In this document: piece by piece, positions 7,554-14,356 of the stretch
Numbering within the stretch: position 1 is the stretch's first letter
Layout: each line of letters begins with the position of its first letter
NCBI GenBank assembly: GCA_049598145.1
Contig: JBMYNJ010000014.1
Coordinates: forward strand, 1-25,558
Origin: WTJH01 sp049598145
Lineage (GTDB): Bacteria; Bacteroidota; Bacteroidia; Flavobacteriales; Flavobacteriaceae
Length of the DNA stretch: 25,558 bases
Reading direction: 5' to 3'
Position numbers and translations under genes: made by a program
Notes under the pieces: model-generated
Database searches by the model: none
The model's input: the letters and a program-made list of their open reading frames with translations, nothing else
What the model was told of the DNA's origin: nothing

Positions 7554-8708
7554 TTGATACCATCACTTTGTACTTCAGAGGCCGTGAAAGGGGCTGAAAT
7601 TTCTTGGTTTGCCCCTATTTGCGACGGAGACGACGACTTTTTAGGCACCCGCAATCCCGACTATAAAAGTACCTGGGAAAACACTTCCAAACTGGTTCGA
7701 GAAGTGGATGCATTGGGTTTTAGAAACATCTTATGCCCATCTTCTTATCAGGTGGGGCAAGACACGCTGAGTTTTGCAGCGGCAGTTGCTCCTTTGACTC
7801 AACAAATCAATCTGTTGACCGCAATCCGCTGCGGGGAAATACATCCGCCTATGCTAGCACGTTCGTTAGCTACATTAGACCACATCTTGCAAGGCCGGCT
7901 CACCATCAACATCATTTCCTCTAACCTCCCCGGAACAGAACTGGATTCCGCAGCGCGTTATGCCCGTTCGCGAGAAGTCATTGAAATTCTGAAACAGTGC
8001 TGGACACTAGATCGCCTTCAATTCAAAGGGGATTTTTATGCATTGGATTTACCGACTGCTCCGGTAAAACCCTACCAGCAAAATGGAGGGCCGCTCCTAT
8101 ATTTTGGAGGGTATTCGCCCGCTGGAGTAGATCTTTGTGCCGAACATTGTGATGTCTATCTGATGTGGCCAGAAACCGAAGACCGGCTTGAAACCCTCAT
8201 GGAACAGATGCGAAAAAAAGCAGCGACTTATGGCCGTACGGTCGATTTTGGCCTACGAGTGCATGTGGTGGTTCGTGAAACAGAGGCCGAGGCACGTGCC
8301 TACGCTGCTGGGCTTATTTCAAAGTTGGATATTGATACCGGAACAGATATCCGAAATCGAGCTCTGGATGCAAAGTCTTTAGGGGTCTCTCGCCAAAGTG
8401 AAATGCGAGCGGCCGCCGATAGCGAATTTTATGTAGAACCCCATTTGTGGACGGGTATTGGGCTGGCACGTTCCGGCTGTGGAGCTGCCTTAGTGGGTAG
8501 TCCAGAACAAATTGTGGCTAAAATTCAAAAATACCAAGACATGGGGATCCGATCTTTTATCTTTTCCGGCTATCCCCACCGACAGGAGGCCGACTATTTT
8601 GCTCGACTGGTTCTGCCGCATTTAAAGACGATTTCCCTCCCCCAAGTCTATGGGCGCCAACCCCAACAACCTCCACAAACTCCTTTAGCTGCCGGACCTC
8701 GACAATAG
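7554..8708 (+). CDS. LLM-class flavin-dependent monooxygenase (SsuD-like)
   Basis: Luciferase-like TIM-barrel monooxygenase that uses reduced flavin from a partner reductase. The family includes alkanesulfonate monooxygenase SsuD and related enzymes; substrate here is unknown. Recognisable segments are EISWFAPICDGDDDFLGT at the start, the CGEIHPPMLARSLATLDHI block, GRLTINIISSNLPG, the ARYARSREVIEILK helix and the YFGGYSPAGVDL strand, all in the SsuD order. There is no in-frame ATG upstream of conserved sequence: the ORF opens with TTG at 7554, and a GTG at 7584 would start just before AEISW. The frame is closed upstream by TAA at 7518. The C-terminus ends in a Pro/Gln-rich tail. The gene sits 7 bp before the symporter gene, so the two are very probably co-transcribed. 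No flavin reductase is seen nearby. Confidence 0.88.
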   Translation: MIPSLCTSEAVKGAEISWFAPICDGDDDFLGTRNPDYKSTWENTSKLVREVDALGFRNILCPSSYQVGQDTLSFAAAVAPLTQQINLLTAIRCGEIHPPMLARSLATLDHILQGRLTINIISSNLPGTELDSAARYARSREVIEILKQCWTLDRLQFKGDFYALDLPTAPVKPYQQNGGPLLYFGGYSPAGVDLCAEHCDVYLMWPETEDRLETLMEQMRKKAATYGRTVDFGLRVHVVVRETEAEARAYAAGLISKLDIDTGTDIRNRALDAKSLGVSRQSEMRAAADSEFYVEPHLWTGIGLARSGCGAALVGSPEQIVAKIQKYQDMGIRSFIFSGYPHRQEADYFARLVLPHLKTISLPQVYGRQPQQPPQTPLAAGPRQ

Positions 8709-8715
8709 CAAGCTT

Positions 8716-10254
8716 ATGTGGGATATTATTATCGTTTTGGGTTATTTTGTATTGATTTTTGGAGTGGCATTTCAAGGACGCCTTAAAGCCTCTGCACCTG
8801 CCGAAGCCTATTTTCTAAGCAATCGAAATTTACGTTGGTATTCCATCGCCTTTTCCACGGTTGCCACCAACGTCCAGGGGTACCAGTTTTTGGGAATGAT
8901 GGGTTCTGCATACCTCTATGGCTTGGCTCAGGCGAATCTCGAAATCAATGCGGTTCAGGGATTATTACTCGCTGCTTTTGTCTTTGTACCAGTTTTTCTT
9001 CAAGCCCGTGTCACGACCATCTCTGAATATATCAAACAACGACTCGGCAACCGTCTCGGGATGGTCTATTCACTCGCAAATATCGGCTTGTTTTCCACCA
9101 TCACTTTAGGCGCTGCTCTCTTTTGGGGGGCCTATGCTGCGGAATTGGTGTTTCAAGAAGCCTTGTCTTTTTTACATCCCAACCGGATCATTCGGATTTT
9201 AATTTTAATATTTGGATTGGGGAGCTTTTCAGCTATCTATACCTATTTAGGGGGGTTGGGCGCTGTCGTTAAAACAGATGTCATTCAATTCATCATTTTG
9301 TTTATTGGAGGAGTCGTAGTGCTCTACACAGCAGTGGATGCCCTAGGTGGCTGGAACCAATTGCAGCTCAAAACGCCCGAAAAAATGCATTTGCACCTGC
9401 CGGCAAACCATCCAGTATTGCCCTGGACCCATATATTGGGGTTGTTCTTTTTAAATATAAATTATTGGTGTGCCAATCAGACGGTTATTCAGCGTTCCTT
9501 GGCGGCTCGCTCATTGGCAGATGCCCAAACGGGACTGCTGGTGGGAGGCCTTTTAAAATATGGGATGGCCGTTTTAATCATTGTTCCAGGGATTGCGCTC
9601 TATGGGGTATTGGGCGATAGCCTCGGCGAACCCGATCAGGCCTTCCCCTATTGGGTAAACAGTTTACCTACAGGGATTAAAGGTCTTATTCTTTGTGGTT
9701 TGTTTGCTTCACTGATGAGTACGGTCGATTCGACCTTTAATTCAATTGCCACCCTATGGGCGGTGGATATTTACAAACCTTACCTCCGTCCCCAAGCCAC
9801 CGAAGCCCAACAAATCGGGGCGGGACGCCAAGCCATTTTATGGAGTTTTGCCTCAGCCCTCCTGATGGGAGCCGTGTTAACCTATATCAAGTTTGAAAAC
9901 CCGGAAGCCGCTTTTACCCACACCCTAAATTCACTACGCTATTATTTTAACTGCGGTTTTGTAGTGTTGATTTGTGTAGCTGTTTGGAGTCTTCAGCCCG
10001 ATAAAAAATGGGTTTTAGCCGCGTTTATATTTACGGTGCCGCTCAATATTGCTTTACAATTCGGCTGGCCGGACTTAAATTACTTTGTCCGAGCCTTTGT
10101 CGTGATTGTCACAGGTTTGGGCATCGCCTTGGGAGGCAGCCGCACCCCCTTAAAATCTCTTGTAGCCCTATTTCAAAGTGGGGGACCTTGGCAAAGCCGG
10201 GGGGGATGGGCTTTAGCCCTCAGTTTATTGGTGCTTCATTTTATTTTTCATTAG
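8716..10254 (+). CDS. Sodium:solute symporter (SSS family)
   Basis: Inner-membrane Na+-coupled uptake protein of the SSS family (SGLT/PutP relatives). The 512-aa length fits, and I count roughly 13-14 hydrophobic segments through the whole chain. Diagnostic pieces include the N-terminal YFLSNRNLRWYSIAFSTVATN (helix 1 unwound region), the ATTISEY-like VTTISEYIKQRLG, AIYTYLGGLGAVVKTDVIQ with the conserved Gly-rich SSS stretch, NQTVIQRSLAARSLADAQTG and the ASLMSTVDSTFNSIATLWAVDIY motif carrying the Ser/Thr sodium-site residues. The AEAYFLSNRNL start and overall wording resemble the sugar/inositol-type branch, but substrate cannot be deduced. The tight coupling (7 bp) to the LLM monooxygenase suggests it imports that enzyme's substrate or a precursor; this is inference. 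Confidence 0.92.
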   Translation: MWDIIIVLGYFVLIFGVAFQGRLKASAPAEAYFLSNRNLRWYSIAFSTVATNVQGYQFLGMMGSAYLYGLAQANLEINAVQGLLLAAFVFVPVFLQARVTTISEYIKQRLGNRLGMVYSLANIGLFSTITLGAALFWGAYAAELVFQEALSFLHPNRIIRILILIFGLGSFSAIYTYLGGLGAVVKTDVIQFIILFIGGVVVLYTAVDALGGWNQLQLKTPEKMHLHLPANHPVLPWTHILGLFFLNINYWCANQTVIQRSLAARSLADAQTGLLVGGLLKYGMAVLIIVPGIALYGVLGDSLGEPDQAFPYWVNSLPTGIKGLILCGLFASLMSTVDSTFNSIATLWAVDIYKPYLRPQATEAQQIGAGRQAILWSFASALLMGAVLTYIKFENPEAAFTHTLNSLRYYFNCGFVVLICVAVWSLQPDKKWVLAAFIFTVPLNIALQFGWPDLNYFVRAFVVIVTGLGIALGGSRTPLKSLVALFQSGGPWQSRGGWALALSLLVLHFIFH

Positions 10255-10362
10255 CACTTACAACTAAGACCTTATCAATCCTTGGGAATTTGTAGCTTTA
10301 AATAATTAATCCCTTTATTAAAGAAAACCCCTCCTCCCGGCCAAAAAGAACGCATTGCTCAA

Positions 10363-10692
10363 ATGACCTTTGTTTCGGTATATCCTCATTATGTGAGCAA
10401 AGTCGTGAAAAAAGGCCGTACCGAAGCCGAATTGTTGCAGGTCATCGAATGGTTGACAGGCTTTGACGCTGCCCGAGTGGAATCCCTTAAAGCCGAAAAA
10501 GCCACTTTTGCCGATTTTTTTGACCAGGCTACCCTCCACCCCAATGCACAGCTGATCAAAGGCGTGGTCTGTGGCTATCGAGTAGAAACCCTAGAAGACC
10601 CATTAATTCAACAAACCCGATACCTCGACAAACTGGTAGACGAACTCGCCAAAGGTCATTCCCTGGAAAAAATCTTACGAAAAGGAGACTAA
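10363..10692 (+). CDS. DUF2200 family protein
   Basis: Small cytoplasmic protein of the DUF2200 (YjdI/Bxb-independent) type with unknown function. The core is clear: FVSVYPHYVSKVVKKGRTEAELLQVIEWLTGFD, then FADFFDQATLHPNAQLIKGVVCGYRVE and EDPLIQQTRYLDKLVDELAKG. From ATG 10363 it has 109 residues. Family members usually carry a few more residues before the MTF, ending in a RIxxM pattern; the same frame upstream reads ...KERIAQ directly before this Met, matching that pattern, yet contains no ATG, GTG or TTG back to the stop at 10303. So either this Met is used and the protein is slightly short, or a rare start (ATC 10309, ATT 10354) is used. It shares a terminator with the convergent sdhB. Confidence 0.85.
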   Translation: MTFVSVYPHYVSKVVKKGRTEAELLQVIEWLTGFDAARVESLKAEKATFADFFDQATLHPNAQLIKGVVCGYRVETLEDPLIQQTRYLDKLVDELAKGHSLEKILRKGD

Positions 10693-10707
10693 AAAGTTTT
10701 ATTATGT

Positions 10708-10739
10708 AATAAAACCCACCCAATAAGGTAGGTTTTATT
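10708..10739. terminator. Bidirectional intrinsic terminator between DUF2200 gene and sdhB
   Basis: An imperfect inverted repeat with arms AATAAAACC-c-ACC (10708-10720) and GGT-a-GGTTTTATT (10727-10739) around a 6-nt loop CAATAA. The stem is 12 base pairs with one C/A mismatch. Arms begin or end in A and T runs, so it gives a U-rich tail when transcribed from either side. It stands exactly between the two convergent stop codons (10692 and 10765), where a shared terminator is expected. Confidence 0.75.
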
Positions 10740-10764
10740 ATTATCCTTGATCAGAAAAGTTTTG

Positions 10765-11511
10765 TTACCCTTTAAGGCTGGCAGTTAAATATTCCCGGTT
10801 CATGCGGGCAATATTTTCAAGGGAAATCCCCTTTGGACATTCCACTTCACAAGCCCCGGTATTGGTACAATTCCCAAAGCCTTCCTCGTCCATTTGCTTT
10901 ACCATGTTTAACACTCGATCGGTGGCCTCCACCTTTCCTTGAGGAAGCAAGGCATACTGGGAAACTTTGGCCGAAACAAACAACATAGCTGAAGCGTTTT
11001 TACAGGTCGCTACACAGGCCCCACACCCGATACAGGTGGCCGCATCGAAGGCGCGGTCGGCATCTTTCTTTTCAATCGGGATGGCGTTGGCGTCTTGGGT
11101 ATTTCCCGAAGTATTGACGCTCACAAAACCTCCAGCTTGCTGCACGCGGTCGAAAGCAGAACGGTCGACCGCCAAATCTTTAATCACCGGAAAGGCATTG
11201 GCACGAAAAGGTTCGATGGTGATGGTGTCGCCATCTTTAAACTTCCGCATATGCAGTTGGCAAGTGGTCACCAAACGGTCGGGTCCGTGAGCTTCTCCGT
11301 TGATAAACATGGAACACATTCCACAGATTCCCTCGCGGCAGTCGTGATCAAAAGCAATGGGATCGATTCCCTCTTGCATCAGTTGTTCGTTGAGTACATC
11401 CATCATTTCCAAAAAGGACATATCCGGTGAAACATCTGCCAGTTGATAGGTTTCAAAATTTCCCTTCGTTTCGGTATTGGGCTGACGCCAAACTTTAAGT
11501 GTTAGGTTCAT
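10765..11511 (-). CDS. sdhB: Succinate dehydrogenase/fumarate reductase iron-sulfur subunit
   Basis: Electron-transfer subunit of complex II, peripheral on the inner face of the cytoplasmic membrane. It passes electrons from FAD in SdhA to the quinone site. Ligands for all three clusters are in place: Cys58, Cys63, Cys66 and Cys84 for [2Fe-2S] (HDCREGICGMC...TTC), Cys160/163/166 plus Cys225 for [4Fe-4S] (CIGCGACVATC and EVECPKG), and Cys170, Cys215 and Cys221 for [3Fe-4S]. The 248-aa length and the ferredoxin-like N-terminus with GPDRLVTTCQ fit the Bacteroidota/epsilonproteobacterial type. Last gene of sdhC-sdhA-sdhB, starting 6 bp after sdhA, and ending at a shared terminator. Confidence 0.97.
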   Translation of the reverse strand: MNLTLKVWRQPNTETKGNFETYQLADVSPDMSFLEMMDVLNEQLMQEGIDPIAFDHDCREGICGMCSMFINGEAHGPDRLVTTCQLHMRKFKDGDTITIEPFRANAFPVIKDLAVDRSAFDRVQQAGGFVSVNTSGNTQDANAIPIEKKDADRAFDAATCIGCGACVATCKNASAMLFVSAKVSQYALLPQGKVEATDRVLNMVKQMDEEGFGNCTNTGACEVECPKGISLENIARMNREYLTASLKG

Positions 11512-11517
11512 TTCTAA

Positions 11518-13521
11518 TTATTTATAGGAACGTGTTTTAACTTCAATTTCTTCATAATTCAGGTCTTCTTTGTGGAGGATGGCTTCGGAAGGTTTCCCCT
11601 GGTATTCCCAGGCCGAAACAAAAGTGAAGTTTTCATCGTCTCTCAAAGCCTCTCCTTCGGGTGTTTGGGATTCTTCACGGAAGTGTCCTCCGCAAGATTC
11701 GGTTCGTTCCAAAGCATCTTTGGCAAAGAGTTCTCCTAATTCCAAAAAGTCGGCTACGCGTCCGGCTTTGGCCAATTGTTCATTAAACTCATCGGCTTTC
11801 CCGGGAACGTTCACATTGGCATAAAAGTCTTCACGCAATTCCTGAATTTCCTGGATCGCTTCTTTTAATCCCTGTTCGTTACGAGACATCCCGCATTTAT
11901 TCCACATGATTTTCCCCAACTTTCGGTGGTAATAATCCACTGAGTTTTTCCCCTGATTGGAGATAAACTTTTCCAGGCGCTCACGCACTTCCTTTTCGGC
12001 AGCTTCGAATTCTGGGCTATCGGTGGGGATACTTCCGGTACGGATATCGTTCGATAAATAATCTCCGATCGTGTAGGGCAACACAAAGTAACCATCGGCC
12101 AATCCTTGCATGAGCGCTGAAGCTCCTAAGCGGTTGGCTCCGTGATCCGAAAAGTTCGCCTCTCCAATGGCATAGCAGCCTGGAACGGTAGTCATTAGGT
12201 TATAATCCACCCAGACGCCCCCCATGGTGTAGTGCACCGCAGGATAGATCATCATCGGAGTTTCATAAGGGTTTTGATCTACAATTTTTTCATACATCTG
12301 GAAGAGGTTTCCATATTTGGCACGGACGACCTCTTGTCCTAATTTTTTCACTAAGACGGCATCGTTTTCATCCAAGCCCTTGATGTGGGCCTGCTCTTTT
12401 CCATACCGCTCAATAGCTGAAGCAAAATCCAAATAAACCGCTTCTCCGGTTTTGTTTACCCCAAACCCGGCATCGCAGCGTTCTTTAGCCGCCCGGGAAG
12501 CCACATCACGAGGCACAAGGTTCCCAAAGGCAGGGTAGCGACGCTCGAGATAGTAGTCACGGTCTTCCTCAGCAATTTGAGTGGGTTTAAGCTTTCCTTC
12601 TCGGATGGCTTGTACGTCTTCAATATTTTTAGGCACCCAAATTCGTCCGTCGTTTCGAAGCGATTCCGACATCAAAGTTAGCTTGGACTGATGGTCTCCT
12701 GAAACGGGAATACAAGTCGGGTGAATTTGTGTAAAGCAAGGATTGGCAAAGTGTGCACCACGCTTGTGAATTTTCCAAGCGGCAGATACATTACTCCCCA
12801 TCGCATTGGTAGACAAGAAAAAGACATTTCCATACCCCCCGGAAGCGATCACTACCGCATGGGCACTGTGGCGTTCTAATTTTCCAGTCACCAAATTTCT
12901 AGCAATAATCCCTCGAGCTTTGCCATCGACCACCACGAGGTCCATCATTTCATGACGGTTATACATCTTTATTTTTCCACGACCGATTTGTCGGTTCATG
13001 GCCGAATAAGCTCCTAGCAGCAACTGTTGCCCGGTTTGTCCTTTGGCATAAAAGGTTCGTGAGACCAATACGCCACCAAAAGAGCGGTTGTCTAAAAGCC
13101 CCCCATAGTCCCGAGCAAAAGGGACTCCTTGAGCAACACATTGGTCGATAATATTGGCCGATACCTCGGCTAAACGGTGTACGTTGGCTTCGCGGGAACG
13201 GTAGTCTCCCCCTTTGATCGTATCGTAAAATAAGCGATAGGTCGAGTCGCCATCCCCTTGATAATTTTTAGCGGCATTGATTCCTCCCTGAGCAGCAATG
13301 GAGTGTGCTCGGCGTGGCGAATCCTGAAAGCAAAAGGTTTTGACGTTGTAGCCCAATTCGGCTAAAGTGGCAGAAGCTGAAGCTCCTGCGAGTCCAGTCC
13401 CAACTACAATTACATCGATCAGACGTTTGTTCGCTGGACTCACCAAATTGATGTTACTCTTGTGATTGTTCCACTTATCGGCAAGTGGCCCCTGTGGTAT
13501 TTTTGAATCGAGTTGCGCCAT
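11518..13521 (-). CDS. sdhA: Succinate dehydrogenase/fumarate reductase flavoprotein subunit
   Basis: Catalytic subunit of complex II, oxidising succinate to fumarate with covalent FAD. The 667-aa chain has the dinucleotide fold VIVVGTGLAGASASATLAELG near residue 35, then HSIAAQGGINAAKN, which holds the His used for covalent FAD attachment in this family. Further on are HPTCIPVSGDH, the RRYPAFGNLVPRDVASR substrate/active-site region with the conserved Arg, the MGGVWVDYNLMTTVPGCYAIGE block and NRLGASALMQGL. The C-terminal helical domain with YYHRKLGKIMWNKCGMSRNEQGL and a TESCGGHFREE motif closes the chain. Separated by 3 bp from sdhC and 6 bp from sdhB. The length above 600 and the C-terminal part are typical of the SdhCAB type with a single membrane subunit. 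Confidence 0.97.
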   Translation of the reverse strand: MAQLDSKIPQGPLADKWNNHKSNINLVSPANKRLIDVIVVGTGLAGASASATLAELGYNVKTFCFQDSPRRAHSIAAQGGINAAKNYQGDGDSTYRLFYDTIKGGDYRSREANVHRLAEVSANIIDQCVAQGVPFARDYGGLLDNRSFGGVLVSRTFYAKGQTGQQLLLGAYSAMNRQIGRGKIKMYNRHEMMDLVVVDGKARGIIARNLVTGKLERHSAHAVVIASGGYGNVFFLSTNAMGSNVSAAWKIHKRGAHFANPCFTQIHPTCIPVSGDHQSKLTLMSESLRNDGRIWVPKNIEDVQAIREGKLKPTQIAEEDRDYYLERRYPAFGNLVPRDVASRAAKERCDAGFGVNKTGEAVYLDFASAIERYGKEQAHIKGLDENDAVLVKKLGQEVVRAKYGNLFQMYEKIVDQNPYETPMMIYPAVHYTMGGVWVDYNLMTTVPGCYAIGEANFSDHGANRLGASALMQGLADGYFVLPYTIGDYLSNDIRTGSIPTDSPEFEAAEKEVRERLEKFISNQGKNSVDYYHRKLGKIMWNKCGMSRNEQGLKEAIQEIQELREDFYANVNVPGKADEFNEQLAKAGRVADFLELGELFAKDALERTESCGGHFREESQTPEGEALRDDENFTFVSAWEYQGKPSEAILHKEDLNYEEIEVKTRSYK

Positions 13522-13524
13522 GGT

Positions 13525-14181
13525 TTAAGCGTTTAAATGGTGAAAAATTGCAATAAAAACAAAGCCTAAGGGGATGGCAATTGCAAAAGCTTGGGTTGCT
13601 TTTTTGATCGTTTCCGAATATTTGTTGTTGACCCCTACCGACTGGAAAGAAGAACTGAAACCATGCAATAGATGCAAGGCTAAGAACAGAAATGAGAGGC
13701 TGTAAAGTGCCACCCGAACAGGGCTGTGAAACTTATGAACTAATTCTTCGTAATAACGGTTGGGGTCTTCTGGTAAAACCTCTATGTACTTATAATTCAT
13801 CTCAGGCACCCAGAAATCGTAGAAGTGAAGCCCTAAAAAAGACAAGACAACTATCCCGGAAAGAATCATGTTTCGAGACATCCAACTGGCGTTGGCTTGG
13901 CCTTTATAAACCCCGTATTTTTGAGAGCGGGAACGATTGTTTTTTAGTTCCAATACAAAACCCATTGCAAAATGGAAAACCACCCCAAAAATCAAAAAGG
14001 GTTGTAATAAAAATTGAACTACAGGATTGGTTCCCATAAAGTGAGAGAGTTGATTAAAGACCTCAGCACTGATAACAGAAGTCATATTAATCGTAAAATG
14101 CTGGAGTAAAAAGACAACTAAAAACAGCCCGGATAAGGCCATAGCCACTTTTCTACCGATGGAAGAAGATGTGATTCCCAT
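13525..14181 (-). CDS. sdhC: Succinate dehydrogenase cytochrome b subunit
   Basis: Membrane anchor of complex II (five-helix type, two hemes b) that exchanges electrons with menaquinone. Five hydrophobic helices are visible in 218 residues, starting at about residues 11-30, 55-78, 104-122, 155-173 and 194-215. Candidate axial heme ligands are His28 (LLQHF), His70 (VVFHFAMGF), His119 (LGLHFYDFW) and His170 or His173 (LALHLLHGF), the four-His spacing of the Bacillus/Wolinella type. The chain begins SSSIGRKVAMALSGLFLVVFLLQH, a common Bacteroidota start. First gene of the sdhCAB operon, preceded by an exact TAnnTTTG element 22 bases upstream of the ATG. A single-anchor, diheme enzyme can run in either direction; in an aerobic flavobacterium succinate oxidation is likelier. 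Confidence 0.95.
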   Translation of the reverse strand: MGITSSSIGRKVAMALSGLFLVVFLLQHFTINMTSVISAEVFNQLSHFMGTNPVVQFLLQPFLIFGVVFHFAMGFVLELKNNRSRSQKYGVYKGQANASWMSRNMILSGIVVLSFLGLHFYDFWVPEMNYKYIEVLPEDPNRYYEELVHKFHSPVRVALYSLSFLFLALHLLHGFSSSFQSVGVNNKYSETIKKATQAFAIAIPLGFVFIAIFHHLNA

Positions 14182-14203
14182 TTTAAATTCAATTATAGCT
14201 TTA

Positions 14204-14211
14204 CAAAATTA
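14204..14211 (-). promoter_or_regulatory. -7 promoter element of sdhCAB
   Basis: TAATTTTG on the minus strand is an exact fit to the Bacteroidota -7 consensus TAnnTTTG, 22 bases before the sdhC ATG. No convincing -33 box was seen at the usual distance. The rest of the 175-bp gap (14182-14356) is AT-rich with no ORF, RNA or strong hairpin that I could identify. Confidence 0.55.
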
Positions 14212-14356
14212 GGGTATAAGTCTTTATTCACCCAGTAGTTTGCTTCCAATTTGATAGTTTAGACTTATTCTACAATAGAAAATCCCTAGCCCACTTTAAT
14301 TTATTAATAACTCAAACTTAATTCAACAACATATTTAAAACAGAAAACAAATTAAA

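Noticed and set aside
14182..14356. AT-rich gap before sdhC checked for a small RNA, riboswitch or repeat
   Set aside because: No stable hairpin, ORF or known RNA pattern; only the sdhC promoter element is supported.
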